Positions 21,244 through 32,661 of a stretch of DNA of 64,000 nucleotides are shown piece after piece; the stretch's first letter is position 1, and each line of letters starts with the position of its first letter. Made by a program: the position numbers and the translations under genes. The stretch comes from Rhodocollybia butyracea (taxonomy: Eukaryota; Basidiomycota; Agaricomycetes; Agaricales; Omphalotaceae): contig JADNRY010000045.1 in the NCBI GenBank assembly GCA_015501585.1, positions 186,001-250,000 of the forward strand, written 5' to 3'. The notes beneath the pieces were generated by a model. The model made no database searches. It saw only the letters and a list, made by a program, of their open reading frames with translations, and was not told the origin of the DNA.

Positions 21244-24195
21244 TCAAGTGAAATGTTTGGGTGAGGCACAGATGTAGCATGGTCCTGGGGGGGGGGGGGG
21301 TCTGGAGCTGGATATTGAGTCGTCACGCTCAAACACAGGTTTCTCAGGCCATGCGGGGCAATTCTGTGCTGGCCTAGGGCTCCTCGAAGGTTGACGTTGA
21401 GGCCTCGAGGTCATAGCCAATGCACCCCTTGTTACTTCATCTTGCTTCTCTTCCCCTTCTTCTTCATCCCGTTCACCCTGCTCAGCTATCATCGCATGAT
21501 TCCTAACCATGCGGCCTCTCGTTCTAAAGGGAATCATGCACGCCGGATTTGTCGTTGCCCTGGCTGTTTTCCAGACCGTCACTAAGATAGACTCCTTTGT
21601 CTTCATCTGGTTTATGAGAGCAAATACCGAGGGGCAGAGTTGTGGATTCAAGTATGGTTCCCATGAAGAGGGCGCATTTCTTAAGATACAAGCAACATGC
21701 AGATGTTCATTGTTTGGTCCTCCAATGGGGTAAAGAAAGGTGGTGTATCATTGTTGTCTTTGTATGAATTTTAATGGTGGTTCGTTATTGTGACCGATCC
21801 CCATCCTAAAATGCATAGAGTTGAATTCCAATGTTCTCCTTTCTATCCAGTCTCTGTCCATGAAGAAGGCTCGTAATCCTTCGAAGAGGTTGAACCATGA
21901 GTGGGAATAGTAGTCACGTACGTCGGGAGTCTGCATCTCCCACCAATCCCTAGCGTTGCCCGAGAACTGAGATGGGGCCCATTTGCCTAGATCCAGCATC
22001 ATTTGGTCCAAGAGGTTAGCCATTTCTTGCATCTCGATCAGATATTTGATCATGGTTGAACCTTCACCATCCCATCTGGGGACTATGGATATAGGTAGCT
22101 TCCTATTCAGCTGCCACTCATTCTGTGCTAATTGATTCGCTGCTCCTCCTCCTTGGGGGCCACCAGCGCCAGGAGGGCCACCGCCCGGGGGACCACCACC
22201 ACCTCTGCTTGGGGGACCACCGCCACCAGGGGGGCCACCACCTCCACCAGGAGGACCACCACCACCAGGAGGGCTGCCTCCGTGAGGAACACCTCCGCTT
22301 GGGGGACCTCCACCAGGGGGAACATTGCCTCCTCTGGGAGGGATGTTTCCGCTCGAGGGACCATAACCTCCAATACCCATAAATCCAGTATAAGAGTTAC
22401 CAGGACCTCCGGGCCCCCTGGGGGTCGAAGCTCCTTGCCATGCTGAGGCTTGGTTTGTGTAAGTGTATACATGATTAGTCCAGGGTACTGTTCTAGGAAT
22501 CTGTCTGGACACTGAGGTATGAGGAGGGGTGTCTCTCTGTGTAGGAGGGGCCAGATCTGATATATGGCCTAGACCAGGAAGACGTTGTACTACTTCTCTT
22601 GAAGGAGCTGCCGAGATCGAGATGGGTATGTCCACGAATCTCACTGAAGGAATAGGTTGAGAGCGACTGGCCTGAGAGGAGTCCATGAACCAGGAGAAGG
22701 GATCGGAGCCCGATTGAAATGTGTGTGTCACAGATTCTGTAGTCATTCTCTCCAAGTGTCTCCATCTGCGTCTTAAGAAATGGGAAGGATGATAATGAGG
22801 AGTCAGAATAGCTTGACCTTGCAATACGTTGGCACTAAATTCAGCTCCCCCAGGAATAAGATGAGCGTAAAGAGGTCTAGCAAGTAGTTTTCCCAGTTCA
22901 ATGTGGGCTGATTCTGTCCTGAAACAATCTTGAATTTCTGGGATGGTCAACATGAGAGAGCTACCCATTGAAGATTTGTCATCCAGAGGTTCCGCACCCA
23001 TTTGCCTACAAATATTCTGTATGTATTTCATGATGTGAAGACGAGCGGCATCCGCTCTCAATTGAAGGGTTTGTAATGTCATGAACACAATATCTGGGTT
23101 GTTGTATGCCTCCAGAATCCTGGTTAGCTTGAACAATGGGTCGAACCTAAAATGAGATCCTGGTTCAGCTGGAACCAGCACGGCCAACGAATTGCAGATC
23201 TGATTCAAGGCTAGAGACATATGGGTGATCGGGGTGAGTTCCCTCACTCCCAAGGTCCATAGGTTGGAGGCAAATCCTTCATTGTTGTTTCTTAGCGAAG
23301 AAATCTCGTTGGCCGAGAACTCACGTCAAATGAGTTCCCAAGTGAAGTCCTTCACTGTCAATTCACCCCTGAATAGAACCTCAGGTCCTGGGTCGTTTCC
23401 CAACGAATGATGATAGATCTAAAGAGGGACGTCTCGTCTGGATCCATTGTCAGCATCGTATCCCCTTCGATTCTGTACCCTGTCAGAGGGTTGTATTCGA
23501 AATCCGAATCGTGGTAGTACTTGTTAAGAGAGATTGGGAGTGGTTCATTGTGAATCTGAATAAGGAAATCGAATAATGTGAAAACAGCAGGGTGAGGGTC
23601 AGAGGGGTTGATGCCAACATTAGTGTGAACCTGCATAACCCAATGTTCTATTTCTTCTCCTCCATTGTCCAAAGAGCTATGAGTGAGTTCTGACTCCTGA
23701 GAGTGGGGATAGTCCTGACACTTCTCTCGAGTCTGAAAGACTACGATTACTGGGCATCGGAGTGGCTGGGGAGTCTCTACCTGTGTGTCTTATAGTATTA
23801 CTAGAGGAAGGAGATTCACCGTTGACTCCTTCCTGGATGTGCTGTTCAAAAGCACCGTTTCCTGGGGTAGAGTGACTAGGGATGTGCTGTTCAGAAGCAC
23901 CGTTTCCCAGAGAGGGATGACTTCCGTTGTCATTGCTTCCGACAGTTGCTGGACTCGTAGGTGGTTGTGTCAAACTTGAAGGCGTAGTATTCGCTGGAGG
24001 ATTAGGTCTCGAAGATGCTCGAGTGACTCTTCTCGGAGCACCAGGGGGGTAAGCATTTGTTGCCTGATGTGAAGCTGCGTGTGCCGAGCGAGGGTTACTA
24101 GGAGAACCTTGTGCTGACAAAGAGGAGGGAGGTGGACCTCTTCCTATGCCCGAACCAAAGATCAGTTGGTTTCCTCTACCTCTGTTTTCCGACAT
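21244..24195 (-). pseudogene. Gypsy-1 gag, several frameshifts
   Basis: Pieces in order: N-terminus from 24195 (MSENRGRGNQ), a Ser/Pro-rich part, a shift near 23690, the part ending near 23358, a further shift and TGA (23326-23328), then a long frame to 21748 with a Gly/Pro repeat (22130-22330) and the retrotransposon gag core (SQFSGNARDWWEM, FNLFEGLRAFF). The last part (21651-21244) ends in a CX2CX4HX4C zinc knuckle (CYICASPKHFT then DC), in which TGA at 21244-21246 replaces the residue before DC. A run of 14 G lies just before the knuckle (21287-21300). Gag would bind RNA and form the particle. Confidence 0.8.
23838..23901 (-). repeat. Hairpin minisatellite cluster 3 (2 copies)
   Basis: Copies at 23838-23856 and 23883-23901, spacing 45 bp, each with a loop two bases longer than in the other clusters. 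They encode GNGAFEQHI and GNGASEQHI in gag. Confidence 0.8.
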
Positions 24196-25029
24196 TAATA
24201 GTGATAGCTGCGTGGGGCTAGTCAACCAAAAACCCGTCTGTATAAAGCTCCTTTGTTGTCATAAGGATATCTGGCCCCATGCATTTATTGCACCGTTGAG
24301 CGAGAAGGCAAAAGGGTTCATTTCGGGTTTATTGATTGAGTCGTAAGATGAATGAGAGGGGTAAGGAGAGCGAATTGAATGCAGACTGGAGTCCGGAAAC
24401 CTGGGCTAACACCACTCATGCTCCTTCGAGTAACTATAACACTGTGTTTCGGTCTGTTCGATAACACCTTGGTTGATACAACGACCAACTCAATGACCAC
24501 TTCTTTGCCCTCATCAACTCGACCGAGAGTAGGGCGTAACCGTTTCTTTCGGTATCTGTATGAGGCATAATTCGTCACGGGCTGGAAGAGTGTCGTTCGT
24601 AGATTCCAAACTTCTTGCATGTTGAGATAGTGATGTTTGAGGTAGTAGCATGTTTGGAAGGAGTTGTGGGTTCTGGTATGTCTCGTTTCCAATAATGATA
24701 ATTGTGTGCCTTTTTAAAAGCATCTTCCGACTGTTAGTGTGCTGTAAGAGCACCATCCTCTTGGTCGTGTGCTGTAAAAGCACCTTCCGACTTTGATAAT
24801 ATAGAGTTTGCGTGCTGTACAGAAGCACCCTTCAAACTCTTCTTCATAATCTTAGTGGTAGTTGTCTAAGATAGCTGTAAGAATTCCTGTTCGACATAAT
24901 GTGGCACGGAATTCTGTGGTACCCCTACCACTGTGAAGCGGTCGTAGAAATATAGATAATCCTGTAGGCCTTAGTCGAGAGAATGTCCCGTAAGATATAC
25001 AGAGACTACTGTTAAGACATAGAGTGACT
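24196..25029. other. Leader region of Gypsy-1 and flank
   Basis: Upstream of the gag start on the element strand. An open minus-strand frame (24692-24318) has no recognised domain. The 5' LTR should be here, but no repeat of it was found on the other side of the element, so its limits are unknown. Confidence 0.4.
24705..24829 (-). repeat. Hairpin minisatellite cluster 4 (4 copies)
   Basis: Copies at 24705, 24738, 24768 and 24810 with spacings 33, 30 and 42. It lies upstream of the recognised gag start, yet still keeps multiples of three, which hints at translation of this part or recent copying from a coding cluster. Confidence 0.75.
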
Positions 25030-25158
25030 TGTATCCCTAGCTGAGGGTCGAGTGACCCGTCAAAGGGGCACCTGTATCCCTGGAGAAGGGTCGAGTGACC
25101 CATCGAAAGGGCGCCTGTATCCCTGGAGGAGGGTCGAGTGTCCCATTGAAAGGGAGTT
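25030..25158 (+). repeat. 43-bp tandem repeat, three copies
   Basis: Units start at 25030, 25073 and 25116, each with TGTATCCCT, then GGGTCGAGTG and AAAGGG. The three differ at about one base in six. Non-coding. Confidence 0.85.
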
Positions 25159-25318
25159 CTCGTGTCTTGATAAAGACCGCAAGACTAACGGTCAGCGAGA
25201 GAAAGAGTCCAAACAGATGGTTTATTATTAAGGTAAAGAGTCCTTTAGCGCTCGGCGCTATTACTGTATTGCTTGCTTATTTACATGTATTGTCTATAGT
25301 CCAAGATATCGTACTCCG

Positions 25319-25423
25319 TCACACTTAGCTCAGTGGTAGAGTGTTGCAGGATAATAAAGGACGGCGAAAGTTAATACAATGCATTCAATGCAAAGGTCAG
25401 CCGTTCAATCCGGCTAGGAGGCA
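25319..25423 (+). tRNA. tRNA-Thr-like relic with intron-like insert (pseudo)
   Basis: Keeps the A box (TAGCTCAGTGG), D-stem, anticodon stem TTGCA/TGCAA, a perfect T-arm (AGCCG TTCAATC CGGCT) and acceptor 3' AGGAGGC-A. The 5' acceptor strand (TCACACT) no longer pairs and the anticodon loop has lost T33. It is a pseudogene related to the copy at 8349. Confidence 0.65.
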
Positions 25424-25499
25424 TAGGGGAACTTTCAGAATCATAGTTAATTTTTCCCATTTGAATCTATCGCTCCTGTACAGAAGTTGTTAGACGCTG

Positions 25500-25917
25500 A
25501 TCATGATGACAAGGTGCCTTAGGTATCATGCTATCTTTGCATCTTATCTTTCGAAAGGATTTATGTTCGACATCTGGAGCTTCACCACCATCTTCCGGGG
25601 CTTCCAAACTCGCCCTGCATCCTCCATCTGTGTTGATGACCTTGTACCTCGGCATGGTCACTCACGACGCCCCTAGCACCCTAGAGTGTCTCCACTCCCT
25701 TATTGACACCTCTTCCCACACCTCAAATCCTTCCATCTCGCAGACCGGGAGATTCGACTGGGATGCCCTCCTCTGCAAAATGACACCCCACGAAGCACGC
25801 TCCCTCGGTACTAGCTCTGTTCTCGAAACTCGCAGAGCTGATGTTGAAGTCTCGCACCCGCCGTGGCTTGTGCGCGATGGTGCATTGCACGGTGTACATT
25901 GCGATGAGTCATGGTAG
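25500..25917 (+). pseudogene. F-box/LRR gene, C-terminal fragment (copy 3)
   Basis: Matches the last third of the intact copy (FDIWSFTTIFRGFQ, TLYLGMVTHDAPSTLECLHS, then a shift and RFDWDALL). The last 60 residues are frame-shifted. A short insertion/deletion series, no N-terminus and no F-box make this a relic. Confidence 0.75.
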
Positions 25918-25959
25918 TAATGGAACTAATGGTAATAACTTATGAGGGTAGTAATGATA

Positions 25960-26021
25960 ATCATACTATCATAGATTGTTATACAATGCAATGGCCAGTC
26001 GTTCAATCCAGCCAGGAGGCA
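25960..26021 (+). tRNA. 3' half of tRNA-Thr-like relic
   Basis: TTATACAATGC, then GTTCAATCC and CCAGGAGGCA are shared with the end of the copy at 8349. The 5' half is missing. It follows an F-box fragment just as at 8037-8459, and the sequence after it (to about 26110) also matches that region. Confidence 0.65.
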
Positions 26022-26314
26022 TGGAATGAACGCCGCAAAAACCAATAGGTAGGCCACCCAACCATATAATTTGGTTGTCAAATTTCAGCTGCAGTTACAG
26101 TTCTCGATCCTTATGAGTGTTACATGCATGTTCAACTTTCTTCCAGGTCTTTTGATCATATTCAGCTTCACGGTAATTTTTCCATTTTGGATTCATCCAA
26201 GAATCATCGGTAAGCAAGCTCTACACGTTCCATCTCTAAACCAATTCGCGGGTAACGAGCAGCTAATAATGAGTACTTGGTTCTAGGAACATAATTATCG
26301 GGCCAGAACTCTTA

Positions 26315-27016
26315 CTACGCCCATTCCCAGGTAACATTGATTATGCCCAATCCGAAATTGTTCCCAGTGAGCGTCCCGAATGCAGCAGAACTGAGCCCTA
26401 TACCTGCTGGACTTTCTGCAAATAGATCCATATCCTCCACTATGACTTGAATGGTGCGACCCTCGTCTAGTAACATTATGACCACAAGCCAAAAAAAAAA
26501 ACACAAAAACTTGACAACGTACAAGTTACACTCATTAACTGCCCGCAAACGGGGTTGTCTTGAGGACTGTCTTTGGTGCTGTCATATCCACTAGTACACC
26601 ACAGATCTGTGTGAGGATTTCTTGGCAGCCGAGCGGCGAAGACTACTCACGGAACACTGTTAAATAACATTTCGTTCACATAGCCCACAAATTCTGAGTT
26701 GTTTTCGATCTCAGTACCACAAATCCCCACGCCATCTGGAATATAAGAGCTCTGGACTCCATTGAAGCTACCATAATACCTGCAGCCTCCCAGAGAGCTA
26801 AGAGATTAGTGAAAGGCAGTGAGGATATAATAGCGGCGTATCAGACCACAGTGACATACCTTGCCCACTATTTGTTCCATTAAAGAAACCCGGGGGCACA
26901 TCCAAGGAAGAGGCCAGCGCGCGATCATCACTGAGGGGCGTGGATGCCGCGAGAGCTTTACCAGAGATCAGGGTGGTGAGAATGATACCAGCGAACTTAA
27001 CTACAGCAAGCAACAT
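26315..27016 (-). CDS. Secreted expansin-like (RlpA/DPBB) protein, 4 exons
   Basis: Exons 27016-26860, 26786-26651, 26566-26532 and 26466-26315 join in phase to give 159 aa. Residues 1-23 (MLLAVVKFAGIILTTLISGK, then ALA) are a typical signal peptide. The mature part follows the small double-psi beta-barrel pattern of mushroom expansin-like proteins: GCRYYGSFNG, GICGTEIENN, FVGYVNEMLFNS, NPVCGQ, RTIQVIVEDM, LSSAAFGTLTG, IINVTWEWA. The usual DxCxxC block after the fourth strand is DLFAESPAGI here, so two cysteines of the family are missing. Such proteins are secreted and thought to act on cell walls or as papain-inhibitor-like proteins. Splice sites were chosen from frame and motif continuity; the third exon (35 nt) is the least certain. 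Confidence 0.7.
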
Positions 27017-28093
27017 GGCTGTGGGTCTAGTCAAAGACACAAAACCGCATGTTATATACCATGAAATATGAAAGCAGGTCGCGGACTCAGAGGATGGTTG
27101 CCGGAAGGCCCTGTACAATTTTGATAGAGATCTTGAAATTGCCGAACAATTCAGGAGGGGAAGTTTGAGAATCGGGGTAGGTAAGCAAAGCGACAGTTAA
27201 TTAAAAAAATTGTATACCTTCAGGCAACTGGAAGCGTTTTCCTTGGTGCCAGGTGAAACATATACACATCCATTGATATTCTTCATCTTTGCGTCTAACC
27301 CGAGAACTGGACCTAGACAGGTTCCTAGATCATATTGCGCTTGTCTACGGCGACTATGGATCGTGAATGGCCGTTACTACCATGACAAGAAATCTAAAAA
27401 ATCAAAGATATCAGAGAAATACCCCTTGCAGATCTAGATAAACTACCGAATCGAATTCATACTAGGCGTAAGCCAGCGGAGTAACTCGTGCCCACCGTTT
27501 CCCGAAGCCGTGGCAGCAACTTCTCGACAACACTAAGAAGACCTAAGTATACAAGCGGTAGACACAGTGTACAATTAGTTGGACAAAAGCAAGACAAAAG
27601 TCATACTGTATAATAGTATAAGGCTGAACAAGTGCTTGAAACGCAAGTGGAGGAATAGAGAATATTAGTAGTTAGATTAACGAGTTATTTTTTTCACATT
27701 AAGGTTACGCATACCAATGTCCAAGCCTTGGTCCAAGAATGAATTTTCAATGTGGGGGGCTCGGTCCTCAGATGCCCATATATGCCCTGGCCGATCCTTG
27801 AACAAATTACCTACCTGCCATATTGTCCGGTTCTTGGTTCGATTTAGTGGAGCACTGGGAACTGGTAGAATGGTTGGTGGCATACACAAGGGCATACAAG
27901 GTGGCATCAACATTGCCTATGACATCAAATAAGAAAATGATTGAAAGAGTGGTATCATATGTAAGTGGAATAATACATCAATAAGTAGTAAATATGAATA
28001 ACAGAGCCGCACCAGCCACTAGTAAGCACAGCTAGCACCACCACAATGAGGGCCAACAAAATGTTAATGAAACCTCAGAATAAGCATTTGAGA
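27017..28093. other. Intergenic
   Basis: The expansin-like promoter should be at the left end and the 3' UTR of the NACHT-WD40 gene at the right. Short frames at 27677-27932 on both strands have no recognised domain. Nothing else is seen. Confidence 0.5.
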
Positions 28094-31000
28094 TCACACC
28101 AGGTTTGGTTCTCTATAGCATCTTTCCCAATTAGGACCATGTACAAAATTGCGCAAATCTAATGTGGTTAGTTCTGCATTTGATATCACTAACAGCAAGG
28201 GGGACAAAATAAGTGTCTCCCGATGATCAAGAGGTATCCAAAGCAGTAATGAGGAATCTGAGCCACAAAGCCAGCCATCACTGGTAATGTGGAAACCCGA
28301 AAAGGGCAGCTGTGAATATGGAATTTCATGATGAGGATGAGTGCAAAAAGAAATCCTGGATGGGGCAGGGCTCAAGGGCAGTAGTGATGAGCCCAAAGAA
28401 ATGTTCCTGATGTCTGATGCAGGAGAGACAGCAGACTGAATATAGCTTATATCTTCTGCCAAGGGCTGTGAGACTGCGTCACTGATGGCATCCCAGACCC
28501 GCACTGACATATCATCGGAGCCAGACACAATCCTCCTACCATCTGGAGAATATGCAATAGACATGACCCGAGTAGTGTGCACCAATGGCTTTCCCACTGC
28601 TTTCCCACTCTTTGAATCCCAGAGCCGCACTGAGTTGTCATAAGAGCCAGACACAATCCTCCTGCCATCTGGGGAGAATTCAACTGAACTAATGAGATCA
28701 GTGTGCCCAGACAAAATTTTGAGTCTCTTTCCACTCTTTGCATCCCAGATCTGCACTGACTTGCCACTAGAGCCAGACACAATTTTCCTGCCATTTGGGG
28801 AAAATGCAACTGATGTAACCCAGCTAGTGTGTCCTACAAAGGGATTTCCTAATGCACTTCCACTCTCTGAATCCCAGAGCCGCACTGACTGATCACAAGA
28901 GCCAGACACAATCCTACTGCCATCTAGGGAGAATGCAACTGATGTAACCCAGCCAGTGTGTCCTACAAGGGGTTTTCCCAATGTTTTTCCACTTGCTGAA
29001 TTCCAGAGCCTCACTGACTTGTCATCAGAGCCGGACACAATCCTCCTACCATCTGGAGAGAATGCAACTGATGTCACACGAGCAGTGTGTCCCTCCAATG
29101 GCTTTCCCACTACTTTCCCACTCTCTGCATACCACACCCGCGCTGAACAGTCACTCGAGCCAGAAACAATCCTCTTGCCATCTGGGGAGAATGCAACTGA
29201 CATAACAGAAGAAGTATGGCCCACCAGAGGTTTTCCTACTGCTTTCCCACTCTGTACATCCCAGACCTGGACTAAACTGGACTGAGTGCCACACGCAATT
29301 CTCCTGCCATCTGGGGAGAATGCAACTGAGTTGACTGACCCGATGTGTCCTTCAGTTAGGGGCTTTCCCATTGCTCTGCCACTATCTGCATTCCAGAGCT
29401 GTACTGACTTGTTGTCAGAGCCAGACCCAACTCTCCTACCATTTGAGGGAAATGCAGATGGCATCCTATCATATATGTGCCTCGAGTCCAAGGGCTTTCC
29501 CACTGTTTTTCCGCTCTCAGCATCCCAGATCCGGACTGACTTGTCAAAAGAGCCAGACACAATCCTCCTGCCATCTGGTGAGAATGCAACTGATGTAACA
29601 TAGTTAGTGTGACCTAAAAAGGGCCTCCCTGTTCTCCCATTCTCTACATCCCAGACTCGAACTGAGTTATCACGAGAGCCAGACACAATCTTGCTGCCAT
29701 CTGGGGAGAATGCTACTGAGCTAATATCATATGTGTGTCCCTCTAAGGGCCTTCCAACTGCCTTCCCACTTTCAACGTTCCAAAGCCGCACTGACTTGTC
29801 ACGAGAGCCAGACACAAGCTTCTTGCCATCTGGGGAGAATGCAACTGATGTAACTCCCCAAGTGTGTCCCCTCATGGGCTCTCCCAGTGCTTTCCCACTC
29901 TCTACATCCCAGAGCCGCATTGATTTGTCAGAAGAGCCAGACACAATTTTGCTGCCATCCGGAGAGAATGCAACTGAGCTAACCTGGGCATTGTGTCCAT
30001 ACAATATCATAAGTTTTTTTCCACTGTCTGCATCCCAGACTCGCACTGACTTGCCACGGGAGCCAGACACAATTTTCTTGCAATCTGGGGAAAATGCAAT
30101 TGACATGATATCATATTTGTGTCCCCTTAAGGGCTTCCCCAATGCTTTCCCACTTTCTACATCCCAGACCTGCACTGACTTATCATAAGAGCCAGATGCA
30201 ATTTTCCTGCCATCTGGGGAAAATGCAACCGATGTAACCCCCCAGGTGTGTCCCACCAAGGGCTTTCCCACTGCTTTCCCACTCTCTGCATCCCAGAGCC
30301 GCACAGATTTGTCATCAGAGCCAGACACAATCATCCTACCATCTGGGGAAAACACAACTGACTGAACACAGCCGGTATGCCCAAGCAGGACAGCTTGCCA
30401 ATATGACCACTTAGCTTTAGCTCCGTTGCAAAAAGCAGCAACCTTTCTGCAGTGTTGGCCATAAACTGTTTGAAGAATTGATTCTGTTGGTGTGAAAGGT
30501 ATTGCTGACAAGTATAGATGTGGCGTAGAATCTGTGATAGCCTGTCCAAATACTCTCACGAACTGCTGAATCTCATTTAATAAAGTTTCAAAACTGCTGG
30601 TTCCCAGGTCCTGTCATCAAGTCTTCAGGTACACTTCACCTAAGGACCAGAACTTACTCATACCTTTTGAAAATAATTCTTGAAATTTGATACAGCCCCA
30701 GAGATGTACTTAATAACGTTTTGTGGTTTCATTGTTCTGCTTTTGTTTGGCTTCATCTTGATTAACCACAAAAAAGGACTGAAGACTCAACATTTACTTA
30801 CTTTATTGCGGAACCAGATTGATTTCCTGACATTTTCAATGGCTCTAGACACCACTTGAATCCTCTGCAATATACTCAAGACCTCCAACCAGAATATTGA
30901 AGACTTGAACCAGAAATCCTCCAACAAGATCAATACCCCATTTGTTACCTCACTCTGGCATAGATGTTCATCCCAAAATGAGCTTGCATATTTGAGCTCC

Positions 31001-32661
31001 TGTGGGATGCCCTTGGCTATCCTAGCCTTCATATCTTTCACTTCTGAGTTGAAAACATGTGAACTCTTCAAATTACACATATTAAAGTGCAAATCCTTTA
31101 TCATGAGTTGCAGTGTACCCCAGACCAGACTAGTGTGCCCTTGGGATATATTCACTGAAAACACTCCACTTCGAGTTTTGTCTAGAAGAAAATCACGGAT
31201 TGATGTATGAATGGGCCTTACTGGGGTGTTTAATGTTTCAACGCCCGTGAAAAGAGATCCAAGGAAACAGATCACTGCATCAATGGTATCAATGTGTTCT
31301 CCTCTTTTGCTACTGTGGTGCTGAATACTCATTAAATGAAGTTTGTTCAATGAAAACCTTGAAAGTGGCTCAAATACAGCTAATATGAGGGACATCACAT
31401 TCTGGTATCTTTCCATTGACTCTTGATCAAAACACTCTGCGAGTATAGACATGTAAAGGTTATCAAGTGGTGCCAGGTCCTTATGATCACCTGGAGCTGT
31501 GGCCATGAACTTGTGAAAACGAGCTTGGACTGATATGCCACCTTTTCCACTTCCACTGAGGACTCTGCAAACCGTAGATGCCCACTGAAAGTACCCTTCT
31601 GCTTTAGTGGCCAGAAGCCTACACTGAACATTATTCAGAATGCCTAGCCCTCCTCCTTTTGACATCTTTGCCACCACAAATTTATATACATCTTCATTTG
31701 TCCCCTTGATATTAGTCATCTTTTGGATTCTGGGAGATGCATCCGCTTTGATGAACTTCTCGACATATACTATTACATCATTTTCCAATCTTGATGTTGT
31801 AAAAACTCGGAAATTAGATGGTAAATCATTTTTTCCACTCATTAAAATTGATAGCAACCTGTCTCTTGGCCCATCTGGCTCCTTGGGACCAGACTCATCC
31901 AAAGCATCAAAAATAATGACAACAGGCCTGGTTGAATTAACTCTTTGTGCAGGGCCCACAATGAGCTTTTCCCATTGTGTGTGTATGCTTGTACTACCAG
32001 GAAGAGAAGGATGCTTTTCAAAAGCTTGGAATAATCCTTGTGCAAAGTCCTGATCAACAATACCCAGCATATATGCAATGGTACGCAAGGCATTACTAGG
32101 GGTCCTGCTCTCCGGCATTGAGCGGTTGAAGGCAAAGAAAACAACAAGAACGCCCATTTCCTCAAGCTTTCTCCCAACTGTATGGGCAATAGCAGACTTT
32201 CCTGTGCCAGCTTCCCCACAGAGTATATATCTCCTGAATGTGTTGTTATCCTCATATTGAACCCAATCAGTGATATCCCTGATGATTTCTCCTCGTGTAT
32301 CTGGCAAGCAGATTTTATCACTATCAATTCCTGCATCTTCAACAAATTTCAATTCCTTTTGAAGCTTTCGCTTCATGTCTTTGTCTAAAGGAAACCAGTG
32401 TCATGAGCTCAGAGTTAAGTTGGTAATGAGGGAGATGATCCTTCACCACATACCAGGACTGAGGTAGTGATTAGCAGTAGAATTATTGAATACCGCATGG
32501 CCGATTGAAAAATTGTTAGCGGCAGCGAAGAATCTGAATCGAAAATCCAAGGTTAGTAAGACCTTAAGGTCCTTCACCACTCATAATTGTTTGCAGGACT
32601 CGTACCCATCATTTCCTCGTTCTCCAATCCTTTCTGCTGGTCGTGGTTGATTGGGAGACAT
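28094..32661 (-). CDS. NACHT-WD40 (NLR-like) receptor protein
   Basis: Five exons join in phase: 32661-32606, 32533-32454, 32384-30802, 30756-30664 and 30610-28094, giving about 1442 aa. The N-terminus holds a short mushroom-type motif (NNFSIGHAVFNN) instead of a HET domain. The NACHT domain has Walker A CGEAGTGKSAIAHT (residues about 83-96) and Walker B VVIIFDALDES. The C-terminal half has 15 WD40 repeats of about 43 aa, most with the core VAFSPDGRRIVSGS-DKSVRLWD; repeat 8 is decayed (AFPSNGRRVGSGSDN). Fungal NACHT-WD40 proteins include heterokaryon-incompatibility factors, and near-identical WD repeats are known to reshuffle in them. The fourth exon (31 aa) and its acceptor are the least certain. 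No partner gene is next to it. Confidence 0.85.

Larger units (their letters stand above)
13400..24830 (-). mobile_element. Gypsy-1: old, inactivated Gypsy LTR retroelement
   Basis: Read right to left: gag (24195 to 21244), retropepsin (20572 to 19534), reverse transcriptase (about 19199 to 18384), RNase H (16542 to 15990, and 14340 to 13700) and a truncated integrase start. This is Ty3/Gypsy order. The element is interrupted by a solo LTR (16543-18383), a foldback element (19200-19533) and the 14340-15990 segment. Several frameshifts and at least four in-frame TGA codons disable it. No matching LTR pair was recognised at its ends. Confidence 0.8.

Noticed and set aside
22125..22472. Three frames on both strands over the GGT/ACC-rich stretch
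   Set aside because: Shadows of the Gly/Pro repeat of Gypsy-1 gag.
28447..30549. Many plus- and minus-strand frames over the WD40 region
   Set aside because: They are periodic shadows of the WD repeats in other frames.
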